This document shows, in pieces, positions 42,815-52,431 of a stretch of DNA of 64,000 nt (position 1 is its first letter; every line of letters starts with the position of its first letter). The stretch covers positions 248,248-312,247 of the forward strand of contig CAJTRM010000001.1 of assembly GCA_910578865.1 (NCBI GenBank), in the 5' to 3' direction. This DNA is from an uncultured Dorea sp. (lineage in GTDB: Bacteria; Bacillota; Clostridia; Lachnospirales; Lachnospiraceae). The notes under the pieces are model-generated. The model was not told the DNA's origin and ran no database searches. It saw only the letters and a list, made by a program, of their open reading frames with translations. Made by a program: the position numbers and the translations under genes.

Positions 42815-43531
42815 TTACACTAACTGCTGATTTTCCCTTGCGTCGTATAAAGCCCGGAACATATAGAAATCATCCGGTGTTGTAATTTTAATATTCTCAT
42901 AGGAGCACTCCACGACATGCATCTTCTTCCCATATGCCTGCATCAAAGTACAGGAATCAATCATATCTGTATGTCCTTCTCTGATCGCCTGTTCCTGCGC
43001 TTCCAGCAGTTCCTCAAGCCAAAAGCTCTGCGGCGCCTTGGCAAGACGGGAGTGTTTTCTGCCTGCCACTTCACTTATGTTATTCTCATCGTCAATCAGT
43101 ACAAATGTCTCCTGGGCAGGCGCACATGTGATTGCCGACCCATGCTTTTTCACAGAGGCAATATTTTCCCGGATAATCTGGTCGCCGATCAGAGGGCGGA
43201 CACCGTCATGTATCAGGACTACGTTCCCGTCCGTTCCGTAGAGCTCTGCCGCTGCTTTCACACCGTTATAGATAGATAACTGGCCGGTGTCTCCTCCCGA
43301 GACGATCTTCTTAATCTTATCCAGCCTGTATCTGTACTGCATCTCTTCCATATATGGGATCCAGTCCTTAAGACACGCAACGATAACCGCATCTATCTCT
43401 TTATGATATTGGAAAACTTCAATCGTGTGTACAATAATCGGTTTCCCATGGATCAGCAAAAATTGCTTGGGCCTGTCTTTAGAATTCATCCGCTTCCCCG
43501 AACCACCGGCAAATATAACAGCAATATTCAA
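42815..43531 (-). CDS. IspD-family cytidylyltransferase, paralogue 3 (TTG start)
   Basis: 238 residues with an intact CTP loop IFAGGSGKRMNSKDRPKQF (Arg and Lys present), VVLIHDGVRPLIGDQII and AKAPQSFWLEELLEAQE. The start codon is TTG: AAGGGGGG lies about seven bases before it and no in-frame ATG is near. It precedes SDR paralogue 3 and TagF-like copy 2. Likely makes a CDP-polyol, in the manner of TarI. Not closer to true IspD than to TarI by eye. Confidence 0.88.
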   Translation of the reverse strand: MNIAVIFAGGSGKRMNSKDRPKQFLLIHGKPIIVHTIEVFQYHKEIDAVIVACLKDWIPYMEEMQYRYRLDKIKKIVSGGDTGQLSIYNGVKAAAELYGTDGNVVLIHDGVRPLIGDQIIRENIASVKKHGSAITCAPAQETFVLIDDENNISEVAGRKHSRLAKAPQSFWLEELLEAQEQAIREGHTDMIDSCTLMQAYGKKMHVVECSYENIKITTPDDFYMFRALYDARENQQLV

Positions 43532-43558
43532 TCACGTTCCCCCCTTATCGGCGCATTT

Positions 43559-45523
43559 TTAATAAATCGTGTAATAATTTTTAATACCGCGTTCTTCTAA
43601 CACTTCTGCGACTCTATCCTGGTTTTCCTTGCTGAGGCACAGAATAAGGCCGAATTCTTCGTCCGGTTTCAATTCGGACAGCCAGATCACGGATTTGCCA
43701 TGAAAGGTATCTATTTTCTTCTGCCCGTCGGAAATAACAAACGCGGTAGTATCTTTTATACATTCGATGCATCGCTCCGCTACTTCTCCCGTCCCATATA
43801 CATACCACTTTTCATACTGCTGCCTGCATCTTTCTGCTGCCAGCCGGACAGAAAAAACCTCTTTATATTCCAGCAGACTGGAATATAATCCATACTCTTC
43901 CACAAGCCATCCCATAAGCGTCTTCAGATAATAATGATAGTTTGTCTCATTCATAGACGCATAAAATGTACTTTCGATGATCCCGGTCAAATGTCCGCTG
44001 TCCTGAACAATATAATTCCAAAGGTACGGATATAGGTCCTGCGGTATCACATCCTCTGCGGACTGCGTATCTGTTTTTTCCCTGAGAGAATCAATCACAG
44101 ACGCCTTAATCCAAAAATTACTGGTTATATGTACCGGCGGAATTTCTTCGTCAATTACAGCATTCAGCCCAAGCTTCGTAATCCAGCTTCTTACATCCTC
44201 ATACCTGTTCTCCCAGCCAAGCCCCAGTTTTCCCAGCCACATACTGAAAATCGGCGCCGGATGCATCAGCATTCCCAGATACGGCTTTGTCTCTAATAAG
44301 CTTATAGCTTCATCAATATATGCCGCATCCCCGGCCAGGTTCTCCCACACATTAAAAAAATAAGATTTGCCTGTACACCCCGGTATCCGGTCAGAAGACA
44401 GATCCGTATCATGCAGCAGGCAGATATAATGATATTTTTCTGTATTCAGCATCTGCAGCATCTCAGCATCTGACTGCACTGACATTGTAACAGTAAATCC
44501 CAGTTTCTGATAGTATGCCATGATGTCTGCGTGATCTGCAGCAATCAGAATATCACAGACCTCCCTAAGCCTTTCCAGATATTCAGAAACGACTTCCGCT
44601 GCATTCATCCACCGTGCCCTGACACAGAGTATTACATGATCACGGCACTTTTTCCGGCCCTTCCCAAGAACATATTGAAGGCCCAGGCTCCTCTGCAGTT
44701 CTGTGTGGTTCTGTGTCCGGATCAGATTTTTCCAGATCAGATTCACATCGTAATCTGTATGCTTGTCTATATAATCAATACTTGAAAACAAATTTTCCTG
44801 CGTCTGGTAATACAGTGTATTGTATGTTAACTGCTTCCGTTTTAAAAACGGAAAATTGCGTTTTCTGATCATCTCATAAGACAGATAATCGCACTGAAAA
44901 AACTGATTACGCAAATTTTCCGTCTCATTCGGCTGTGTATCCGCATATGCCCCGTAAGTATACCCGAGATCTGAAAAATATTTTGTCAGCCGGCGCTCAT
45001 ACTGCTTCACTACAGTCATATAATCGCTGTAATACGGCATTCCTTCCCAATAGCTTTGAAATTCTCTGCTGTGAATCATCGGAGCCTGAAAAACATAGAA
45101 AAATGACAAAATATGCTCCGGATCCCTTCCCGTCACTCCGTATGCGCCCGCCCCGCGCTGCATTAACCCCCAGAAATCCAAGTTTCTGGATTCCATCTCT
45201 GCAAAAATTTCGGTCATATCATCAAACGGCCCGTAAAAGGAATCATTTGACAGAATCAATTCGTCATACTGCTTCAGCTGATCCCAGCCTACAAACGTAC
45301 ATAATGCATCTTTAAATCCCCCGGCATCCAATCCTATATTTTCCCTGTAGAAAATATGGTCTGCATAATCGGTAATATTATGGCTCCCCTGTTCTATCCT
45401 GGGCATATTGCAGACAACGGCAACCGTATCGGCAATCGGACGTACACTCCGGAGAAAATAGCCGATATAATCATCTATGATATTTTGTCTGTCATAGGTA
45501 AGATATATGAATAATCTACGCAT
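43559..45523 (-). CDS. RgpF-like rhamnan-synthesis family protein with C-terminal Rossmann-like module
   Basis: 654 residues. The RgpF pattern is clear: YADHIFYRENIGLDAGGFKD, DELILSNDSFYGPFDDM, and later YHYICLLHDTDLSSDR and HITSNFWIKASVIDSL. The last ~85 residues (KWYVYGTGEVAERCIECIK, then VAEVLEERGIKNYYTIY) are the recurring Rossmann-like module. RgpF proteins take part in rhamnose-glucose polysaccharide assembly and probably act as glycosyltransferases. TGAGGT lies before the start. The C-terminal tail is shared with the next upstream gene. Confidence 0.87.
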   Translation of the reverse strand: MRRLFIYLTYDRQNIIDDYIGYFLRSVRPIADTVAVVCNMPRIEQGSHNITDYADHIFYRENIGLDAGGFKDALCTFVGWDQLKQYDELILSNDSFYGPFDDMTEIFAEMESRNLDFWGLMQRGAGAYGVTGRDPEHILSFFYVFQAPMIHSREFQSYWEGMPYYSDYMTVVKQYERRLTKYFSDLGYTYGAYADTQPNETENLRNQFFQCDYLSYEMIRKRNFPFLKRKQLTYNTLYYQTQENLFSSIDYIDKHTDYDVNLIWKNLIRTQNHTELQRSLGLQYVLGKGRKKCRDHVILCVRARWMNAAEVVSEYLERLREVCDILIAADHADIMAYYQKLGFTVTMSVQSDAEMLQMLNTEKYHYICLLHDTDLSSDRIPGCTGKSYFFNVWENLAGDAAYIDEAISLLETKPYLGMLMHPAPIFSMWLGKLGLGWENRYEDVRSWITKLGLNAVIDEEIPPVHITSNFWIKASVIDSLREKTDTQSAEDVIPQDLYPYLWNYIVQDSGHLTGIIESTFYASMNETNYHYYLKTLMGWLVEEYGLYSSLLEYKEVFSVRLAAERCRQQYEKWYVYGTGEVAERCIECIKDTTAFVISDGQKKIDTFHGKSVIWLSELKPDEEFGLILCLSKENQDRVAEVLEERGIKNYYTIY

Positions 45524-45533
45524 AAAATTAACC

Positions 45534-46784
45534 TCAATGATCCTCTTCCCACATTACAATATAATTCCGGCATCCTCGTTCTTCAAGCATTCCTGCAATT
45601 TCACGCTGCGCCTCCAGATCATATACAGTGATAATGACCGCTTTTCTCTGCGGACATTCCAACTCGTCCAACTCTATGACAGGGATGCATTCTACCATGG
45701 AATTCCCGTCGCTTTTACTGACGATAAATCCGGCCGGCTGTATGTTTTCCTTTCGCAGAACAGCCAGGCAGAGCCGGCCTATCTTCCCGGCTCCATACAA
45801 GTACACTTCCTCATTTCTTTTCGCAAACTCAATCACGCGTCCTTGATTTCTTTTATAACACTCCAGAGCATCCAGAGTGGTCACCGGAAAAAACTCCTCC
45901 GCCTCTTTTAAAAGCAGATTCGCCGCATGCTGCAGATAATTTGTCTGCCTTGCCGCATAAGCTTCTGTCATCACAGTCCCTGTATTATATCCTGCATCCT
46001 GGGCGACATAGGGAAAGAAACGTTCAATTCCGTAACTCAGATAACGAGGACTCTTCAGACCCTCATCATCAAAATCCTGATATTTCCAGCCATAATGAAA
46101 CAATCTCTGCAAAGCATCCCTTTTGAACCAAAGCACCGTTCCTATGGTAATCGGCGGTTTCTCCGGCCTTATATCTGTATTCAGGTCAAGCCTTCTTACA
46201 AGCCCCTCTGTAATGTCAAAAGAACCATGCCATCCATACCACGTACGGAAATGATCCCCGACCGGCTCCGGCGGTGCAAGCACCCCTAATTCCGGATGTT
46301 TCAAAAACAATTGCAGAATATGCCGGATATACTCCGCACTGCCGATCATATTGCCCCACAGATTCTCAATCCACAGTTCTGTATCCTTTTTCCAGTCTTC
46401 ACAATGCTCCTTTTTATCATGCAGAAAGCAGACATACTTGTAATCCTTTATAATCTCTGCTCCGGTAACCAGAAGTGCGCTTACGTCACGCCCCCGGTTC
46501 TCTTTCAATATATACCGGACACCTCCTCTGCCGGCCGCCTCTAAATGCTTTCTGGCTTCCCCGAGAACTTCCTCTCTGGAGGAGATCAGACATACGTCGA
46601 TTTCTTCCGGAATCCCGTCAATGTAAGGCCAGTAAACAGAAAGCGTATCCTCATAATACAAATAGATCATGATGACCGTATCCTGATAGATCTCATCCGC
46701 TATCCTCTGCGGCAGTATATCCTGATCTAAGGACCGGACATAGATTAAATTTTGTTCATATCTGATATCATATACATTCTTCAT
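45534..46784 (-). CDS. RgpF-like protein, shorter paralogue, with C-terminal Rossmann-like module
   Basis: 416 residues. The N-terminal ~320 match the C-terminal half of RgpF proteins: YILKENRGRDVSALLVTGAE, YVCFLHDKKEHCEDWKKDTE, LGVLAPPEPVGDHFRTWYG and ITIGTVLWFKRDALQRLFHY. Residues ~325-416 (EVYLYGAGKIGRLCLAVLRK, then AGMLEERGCRNYIVMW) repeat the module at the end of the preceding entry. Probable glycosyltransferase acting in the same chain. The two genes are ten bases apart. Confidence 0.85.
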   Translation of the reverse strand: MKNVYDIRYEQNLIYVRSLDQDILPQRIADEIYQDTVIMIYLYYEDTLSVYWPYIDGIPEEIDVCLISSREEVLGEARKHLEAAGRGGVRYILKENRGRDVSALLVTGAEIIKDYKYVCFLHDKKEHCEDWKKDTELWIENLWGNMIGSAEYIRHILQLFLKHPELGVLAPPEPVGDHFRTWYGWHGSFDITEGLVRRLDLNTDIRPEKPPITIGTVLWFKRDALQRLFHYGWKYQDFDDEGLKSPRYLSYGIERFFPYVAQDAGYNTGTVMTEAYAARQTNYLQHAANLLLKEAEEFFPVTTLDALECYKRNQGRVIEFAKRNEEVYLYGAGKIGRLCLAVLRKENIQPAGFIVSKSDGNSMVECIPVIELDELECPQRKAVIITVYDLEAQREIAGMLEERGCRNYIVMWEEDH

Positions 46785-46859
46785 CTTCCCATTTACCCCT
46801 GCTTTCGGTTTTTACAACGGACTGCTGTGCAGGTTTTTCCATGCGATGGAAAATTCCTC

Positions 46860-48236
46860 TCATTTATGCAGCATATTTTGAATATTCATACTAAAACGAT
46901 GCATTGAAAAATTTTCTTCATACGTTTTCCTCGCATTTGTTCCGATTATTTTTAACTGCTGTTGATTTTGATAACACCAGCGCATTATAGAAGCAAGTTC
47001 ATTTTCATTTTCATTTTGAAAAACAAAGCCATTCTTTTCATGTACAATATATTCTGCAATCCCGGTTTCATTTGAAACGATGCAGACCTTTCCCATCATC
47101 ATAGCCTCAATTGCAACCATTGAAACTGTTTCTTCCCGAGATGCAACAACGACAATGTCCAATCGTTCATACAAATTTTGTATCTCCTGCTGTGTTCGTT
47201 CTCCTAAAAGGATGCAATTATTAATCATGGAAGCACGTCTGACAATTTTTTCGCTGAAATCATTCATATCTTTTTTCCCTATTAACAGAAAAAAGGACTT
47301 TTCTACTATATCGTCCGACAGCGCTTCAACCGCCGACATAAAAATATCTTGTCCTTTGTGATAGGTAAGAGCTCCTATGACACCATAGCAAATTTGCTTT
47401 TTCAGACTTACGGAATTATTTTTATCTTCTATTCCTAAAGGAACAATTGATATTTGCTTTTCAACATGAAAATACTGTATAAAATGCCTTTTTGCACGCT
47501 CACTCGGCGCATACATTTTTATTTCCTTTTTCTGTAGTTCTTTCTGTAATTCTTCCCGCCAGAACTCCATATGCCTGTACTCGGCAGAACTCTCATGAAC
47601 CCAGACAAGAACTTCACGTTTTCTGGAAATTTTTACCGCCAGGTGCAGCATAGGCAGAGAATTGATCAGCACTATATCATAACTATTTGTCCATTCAAGA
47701 TTTTCTGCCGACATATGTTTTAAATTTTCACAGATCAAAACCCGAATGCCATTTCCGACTGCTTCGTCAATATATCTGCTGTCTCCGGCATCTGCTGCAA
47801 TTGTCACGGAGTACCCTGATTTCTTTGCCACTTTCGCCGTTAATAACGAAACAATGGGTACTCCGTTAAATAACAAAGCTACCGAAACAATCAGCAAAGT
47901 TTTTCTGTTTAGATTCTTATTGTTTTCTATGCCGGCGTATTTCTTAATTTCACATGGAAATAATCCAAAAAAGTCTTTATAATGAATTATTTTTTCACTT
48001 CGACAGCCCAGATGCAGCAATTGCTCTTTCATCTCTACGGCAAAATCACTCATTAACACAATACAATCATAATGATAATTTTTCACTTCACCGGGAGGAA
48101 ATATTTCTATCCCATCTGCTTTCTGCCCGTAAAATTTATCGTTATTATCAATAATTCCTAAAATCTCAACATCCTTTGGAATATCGCCCCGTCTTTCATT
48201 ATAAATCTTTCCACGGCCAAAAATAATGATTTTCAT
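46860..48236 (-). CDS. family 4 glycosyltransferase with N-terminal Rossmann-like module
   Basis: 458 residues. Residues 1-~100 (MKIIIFGRGKIYNERRGDIP, then DCIVLMSDFAVEMKEQLLHLG) are the shared module, close to that of the methyltransferase at 38116-39267. The rest is a GT4 domain: SVSLKKQICYGVIGALTYHKG, LYERLDIVVVASREETVSMVAIEAMMMGK with the E-x7-E type donor site. The coding sequence is clearly AT-richer than the genes downstream of it. Its ATG overlaps the previous stop (ATGA). Confidence 0.88.
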   Translation of the reverse strand: MKIIIFGRGKIYNERRGDIPKDVEILGIIDNNDKFYGQKADGIEIFPPGEVKNYHYDCIVLMSDFAVEMKEQLLHLGCRSEKIIHYKDFFGLFPCEIKKYAGIENNKNLNRKTLLIVSVALLFNGVPIVSLLTAKVAKKSGYSVTIAADAGDSRYIDEAVGNGIRVLICENLKHMSAENLEWTNSYDIVLINSLPMLHLAVKISRKREVLVWVHESSAEYRHMEFWREELQKELQKKEIKMYAPSERAKRHFIQYFHVEKQISIVPLGIEDKNNSVSLKKQICYGVIGALTYHKGQDIFMSAVEALSDDIVEKSFFLLIGKKDMNDFSEKIVRRASMINNCILLGERTQQEIQNLYERLDIVVVASREETVSMVAIEAMMMGKVCIVSNETGIAEYIVHEKNGFVFQNENENELASIMRWCYQNQQQLKIIGTNARKTYEENFSMHRFSMNIQNMLHK

Positions 48237-49540
48237 TTATGATACCTGCCTGATAATCTCTTTACAATTCTTTCTGATAACCTGCCGTCACCATATGATT
48301 CCACCAATAAGCGATCGATAAATCTGCACAATTTTTTTGACTGTCTTTTTCGTGAAAAGAATTCTATCTTCTGACCGCCGGTATAATACTCACTTTCGTT
48401 TAAAATAAAGTCAATGATTTCTTTTTCGTTTACAGAAGCGATACCTTTTTTTGTATAATTTATTACTTTAGCAACATCAGAATGGTCTGGGACAACTGCT
48501 AAAACAGGAGCTCTTTCCTTTAGTAACTCATACACTTTTCCGGGAACAGTAGTCATCAGCGCCCGATCTTCTGAATGGAGGGAACTCAATACAATATTAA
48601 TATAAGCTTTATCCTGTTCCTCTCTGACAATATCCTCGCTGACTGCAGTCAGAACCTGGACATATTCCATCATTTCTTCCTGCCGTACAATATACCTGGC
48701 TTTTGCAGTCAAATCCACAGGGCCTGCCGACCTGAGTATAAACTTTATCTTCTCGCTCCTGTCTGCATTCATCTTTTTCAGGCATCTCACAAGTAATTCA
48801 AAGCTTTCCAATCTATGCGGGTATAATGTCCCCGCGTAATAGAGATATTTTTCTGTCTGAATTTCCTGTACATCTTTCTTCTCTGCCCAGTCTCCATCCC
48901 ATCCATTATACACGACTTCTATCCTTTTTCGGGGATAACGTGCTCTCAATACCTTCTTATAGCCTGGAGTAACTGTGACAAATGCTGCCGCTTTTTGCAA
49001 AATATACCGTTCTATCAGCCTGTCAAGCCAGAATGTCCTTTTATATCCTGCGGGAGTTTCCGAATAATCACTTATAAGATCCCTTATTTCTGCAATAAAT
49101 GGAATTTTTAGCTTACGAGACAGGTACCATGCAATAAACAGGTTAGACATTGGCGGAAATGTGCCTATAATAACATCCATATCTCTCAGCTTTTCCAGAT
49201 TAACTTCCGCCTTTACCCGTTCATACCACCCAATACCACCGGTTTCTATCGTCCGCGGACAATACCTGTGGTTCATCAAAAAGGTCAGCACCATCTCCCA
49301 TACCGGATTCCGTATTTCAGCATTGCTCCGTACATTTCCGATCTGGATGATCTGCTCTTTGTCAATCGGAATTTCCTGCTCAAGCCTTATCCCGTTTTCT
49401 CTGTCCTTATAATGCCTTGTCGTTAATACATAAGGTTTATACTCGTTTTCTTCCAGGTATTTGCACATCGTTCCATACCTTTTTGAAGCGAGCATATTGA
49501 TCGGCGGAAAATAGTACGAAATAATCAATACTTTCCTCAT
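48233..49540 (-). CDS. glycosyltransferase (GT4-like, WbuB-type)
   Basis: 435 residues: MRKVLIISYYFPPINMLASK, DVIIGTFPPMSNLFIAWYLS, IPFIAEIRDLISDYSETPAG, and RIEVVYNGWDGDWAEKKDVQ, the layout of GT4 enzymes with an N-terminal glycosyl acceptor domain. Near the end VPGKVYELLKERAPVLAVVPD is the donor-site segment. Likely adds a sugar in the lipid-linked repeat. The start at 49540 (AGAGGT upstream) is chosen since the longer frame runs into wecC. Confidence 0.87.
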   Translation of the reverse strand: MRKVLIISYYFPPINMLASKRYGTMCKYLEENEYKPYVLTTRHYKDRENGIRLEQEIPIDKEQIIQIGNVRSNAEIRNPVWEMVLTFLMNHRYCPRTIETGGIGWYERVKAEVNLEKLRDMDVIIGTFPPMSNLFIAWYLSRKLKIPFIAEIRDLISDYSETPAGYKRTFWLDRLIERYILQKAAAFVTVTPGYKKVLRARYPRKRIEVVYNGWDGDWAEKKDVQEIQTEKYLYYAGTLYPHRLESFELLVRCLKKMNADRSEKIKFILRSAGPVDLTAKARYIVRQEEMMEYVQVLTAVSEDIVREEQDKAYINIVLSSLHSEDRALMTTVPGKVYELLKERAPVLAVVPDHSDVAKVINYTKKGIASVNEKEIIDFILNESEYYTGGQKIEFFSRKRQSKKLCRFIDRLLVESYGDGRLSERIVKRLSGRYHK

Positions 49541-49559
49541 ATAATTATACCTCTTGAAT

Positions 49560-50780
49560 CTATAGCCTGTACTTTCCAGCCACTGAAGACACATTTCTTG
49601 TATCCAGAACTATCTTATCTTTTATTTTCTCCATGTTTTCAATGATCTCATCATGCCCAACCATAATAACGACCAGATCTATATCATTTAAGAATGCATT
49701 CAGTTCATGATATTGATTCTCTGTCACATCTCTGTCTACAAATGGATCATAGGTCTTAATACCGGAGGCCAAATGCTTTTTCATACAATCTATAAGCTGC
49801 AATGTAGGACTTTCCCTTATGTCATCTACGTTCTCTTTATAAGTAATCCCATAAAGTCCTACTCTTGAAATATCCTGCACCCCTTCTGCATCCATAATTT
49901 CCGAAATACGTTTTAACACAAATTCCGGCATTGAGTCATTGATCTTTCTGGCTGCAAGAATAATATTGGCAAGCCCCGGGTAATCACCAACTAAAAACCA
50001 GGGATCCACAGAGATACAATGCCCCCCTACGCCCGGACCGGGCGAAAGTATATTTACCCGTGGATGCATATTGGCGATCCGAATAATCTCATATACATCC
50101 ATGTCTCCTTCCCTGCATATTTTTGCAAGTTCATTTGCGAAAGCTATATTGATATCCCGATAAGTATTTTCTACAACTTTTGTCATTTCTGCCGTTTTAA
50201 TATCTGTTAAAAATATCTCTCCTTCACAGAAAGACTTATATAAATCTTTAATTCTCTTTCCTACGGCAATATCTTCCGCCCCGATCGTCCTGTTATTACT
50301 TCTAAGCTCTGCTATCATATTTCCAGGAATAATCCTCTCCGGAGCATGAACCAGATGGATATCTTCACCACACACACATCCCTGCTGTTCAATCAGGCCA
50401 CGAACCGATTTACTTATCGTTCCGGGAGAAACCGTGGACTCAATAACTATAACCGCCCCTTGTTCGCATACCTCCAATATGTGTCTGACCGCATCCATAA
50501 TATACGTTGTATCTACTTTTTTGCTTTGCTTTATATACGGTGTCGGTACTGCCACAATGTATATATCTGCCTTTTGATATTCTTTACTAAATTCAATTCC
50601 ATTCCTTACAGCACCATGAAACAGTTCTCCTAATCCATCTTCGTCAAACCTAAGTTTCTTTTCTTTCAGATCATGAATTAATTTATTATTTTTATCAGTT
50701 CCAACTACCTTGATTCCGCTCTCCGCCATAATCAGCGCTGTGGGCAGTCCTATATATCCCAAGCCAATCACATTAACCAT
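49560..50780 (-). CDS. wecC: UDP-N-acetyl-D-mannosaminuronate dehydrogenase WecC-like
   Basis: 406 residues of the UDP-glucose/GDP-mannose dehydrogenase family: NVIGLGYIGLPTALIMAESG (NAD), HAPERIIPGNMIAEL, KVVENTYRDINIAFANELAK, and the catalytic Cys in GPGVGGHCISVDPWFLVGDY. The PERIIPG and GHCISVDPWF forms are those of WecC rather than UDP-glucose dehydrogenase. It oxidises UDP-ManNAc to UDP-ManNAcA. The start overlaps wecB by eight bases; GGAGG is nine bases upstream. Confidence 0.93.
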   Translation of the reverse strand: MVNVIGLGYIGLPTALIMAESGIKVVGTDKNNKLIHDLKEKKLRFDEDGLGELFHGAVRNGIEFSKEYQKADIYIVAVPTPYIKQSKKVDTTYIMDAVRHILEVCEQGAVIVIESTVSPGTISKSVRGLIEQQGCVCGEDIHLVHAPERIIPGNMIAELRSNNRTIGAEDIAVGKRIKDLYKSFCEGEIFLTDIKTAEMTKVVENTYRDINIAFANELAKICREGDMDVYEIIRIANMHPRVNILSPGPGVGGHCISVDPWFLVGDYPGLANIILAARKINDSMPEFVLKRISEIMDAEGVQDISRVGLYGITYKENVDDIRESPTLQLIDCMKKHLASGIKTYDPFVDRDVTENQYHELNAFLNDIDLVVIMVGHDEIIENMEKIKDKIVLDTRNVSSVAGKYRL

Positions 50781-51900
50781 CCGTATCAGCCTCCATATTT
50801 TCTCCCAGTTTTTCCTCGATAATATCTGCTATTTGAACACTTGCTGTTCCATCTCCATAAGGATTTGACGCAGTGCTCATCTTTTTATATTCGTTTTCAT
50901 TCACCAGCAAATTTTTAAAATTCTGGTAAATCGCATCTTCATCTGTCCCTACAAGCTTAAGAGTACCCGCTTCGATTCCCTCCGGCCGTTCTGTCGTATC
51001 TCGCATAACCAACACAGGTTTTCCCAATGATGGAGCTTCCTCCTGTATGCCTCCGCTGTCCGTCAAAATCAGATAACTCTTCGCCATAAAATTATGAAAA
51101 TCCAAGACATCCAGAGGCTCTATAATATGAATTCTTTCATCACCGCCTAATATTTCCTCCGCGGTTTCCCTGACTTTGGGATTCATATGAATCGGATAAA
51201 TTGCCTTAATATCCCTACACTCATCACAAACTCTTTTAATAGCGCGGAACATATTATACATAGGTTCTCCTAAATTTTCACGTCTATGTGCCGTAATAAG
51301 TATCAGTCTGCTATCGGCAGCCCACTCTAGTTCAGGATGCACATAATTTTGATCAACCGTAGTCGCCAAGGCATCAATTGCCGTATTTCCGGTAACAAAA
51401 ATATCTGAAATTACTTTTCCCTCTTTTAATAAATTCTTTCTAGCTAATTGTGTTGGGGCAAAATTAAATTTACTGATGATTCCTACCGCCTGTCTGTTAA
51501 ATTCTTCCGGATACGGGGAGTATAAATTATACGTTCTTAACCCGGCTTCTACATGTCCTACAGGAATCTGTAAATAAAAACACGCCAATGCAGTAACAAA
51601 AGTCGTGGATGTATCACCATGGACAAGAACCAGATCCGGCATTTCTTTTATTAAAATTTCCTTGATTCTGCTCAGAATATTAGTTGTTACATCAAATAAG
51701 GTTTGTTTCTCTTTCATAATAGACAAATCAAAATCAGGTATAACGTTAAATACTGTTAAAACCTGATCTAGCATCTGTCTGTGCTGCCCTGTAACCCCAA
51801 CTATTGTCTTTAAGGTTTTCCTTTTTTTCAATTCGTTAACCAGCGGACACATTTTTATTGCTTCAGGACGTGTTCCGAATACAATCATAACCTTTTTCAT
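50773..51900 (-). CDS. wecB: UDP-N-acetylglucosamine 2-epimerase (non-hydrolysing)
   Basis: 375 residues: MKKVMIVFGTRPEAIKMCPL, VGVTGQHRQML, LVHGDTSTTF, GHVEAGLRTYNLYSPYPEEF and LTDSGGIQEEAPSLGKPVLVMRDTTERPE, the full set of WecB/MnaA active-site motifs. It converts UDP-GlcNAc to UDP-ManNAc, feeding WecC. The start at 51900 follows GAGGAG six bases upstream; a longer frame overlaps the upstream gene. Confidence 0.96.
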   Translation of the reverse strand: MKKVMIVFGTRPEAIKMCPLVNELKKRKTLKTIVGVTGQHRQMLDQVLTVFNVIPDFDLSIMKEKQTLFDVTTNILSRIKEILIKEMPDLVLVHGDTSTTFVTALACFYLQIPVGHVEAGLRTYNLYSPYPEEFNRQAVGIISKFNFAPTQLARKNLLKEGKVISDIFVTGNTAIDALATTVDQNYVHPELEWAADSRLILITAHRRENLGEPMYNMFRAIKRVCDECRDIKAIYPIHMNPKVRETAEEILGGDERIHIIEPLDVLDFHNFMAKSYLILTDSGGIQEEAPSLGKPVLVMRDTTERPEGIEAGTLKLVGTDEDAIYQNFKNLLVNENEYKKMSTASNPYGDGTASVQIADIIEEKLGENMEADTDG

Positions 51901-51919
51901 AGCTGGTCTCCTCACATAA

Positions 51920-52396
51920 TTATACCTCTTGGACAATGTCCTCCAGTGAAATAATCGGACAATCGAAGATCTTCTCCAGCTCTTCCTCTACCTCGTCAAA
52001 GAAATATACTGCGGTAACAACAACAGCATCCACATCGTCCATATCATCTTCCAGGCTTTTCACGTCTATATCTGCATAAATATTCTCGGCATTTTTGTCG
52101 ATCGCATAGCATATCTTAATACCGGAATCTCTAAGCTCATCCTCAAGACGTTCTCCAAGATAACTCATTCCGTAAATTGCAATTGATTTATATCCGTTTT
52201 CTTCAAAGAAGCTTACAAGACTCTTTCCCTCTTGTTTATTGATAAGCCATTGATTCATAACCTGCATGATCACAAAATGCTTATCCGCATATTTCTGTGC
52301 CTCTTTTGTTTTCTTACTTAAAACTGACCAGATAGATGAAACTCCGGCTACACCTCCGCAAACAAATGATAAACCTGATAAAATACCTTTTTTCAT
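51920..52396 (-). CDS. stand-alone Rossmann-like module protein with N-terminal hydrophobic segment
   Basis: 158 residues. The first ~25 (MKKGILSGLSFVCGGVAGVS) are hydrophobic and could be a membrane anchor or uncleaved signal. From ~65 on the recurring module stands alone: YKSIAIYGMSYLGERLEDEL, CYAIDKNAENIYADIDV and VDAVVVTAVYFFDEVEEELEK. No catalytic domain is attached. No function is known to me; it may bind a nucleotide or a partner. The start at 52396 has GGAGGAAATC upstream. It sits between the DUF362 gene and wecB. Confidence 0.7.
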   Translation of the reverse strand: MKKGILSGLSFVCGGVAGVSSIWSVLSKKTKEAQKYADKHFVIMQVMNQWLINKQEGKSLVSFFEENGYKSIAIYGMSYLGERLEDELRDSGIKICYAIDKNAENIYADIDVKSLEDDMDDVDAVVVTAVYFFDEVEEELEKIFDCPIISLEDIVQEV

Positions 52397-52431
52397 GATG
52401 ATTTCCTCCATTTTCATATTATTTTAAAACT

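Noticed and set aside
46835-46853. Hairpin ttttccat-gcg-atggaaaa between the GT4 and RgpF-like genes.
   Set aside because: The stem is short and AT-rich with no T run after it on the minus strand; not a convincing terminator.
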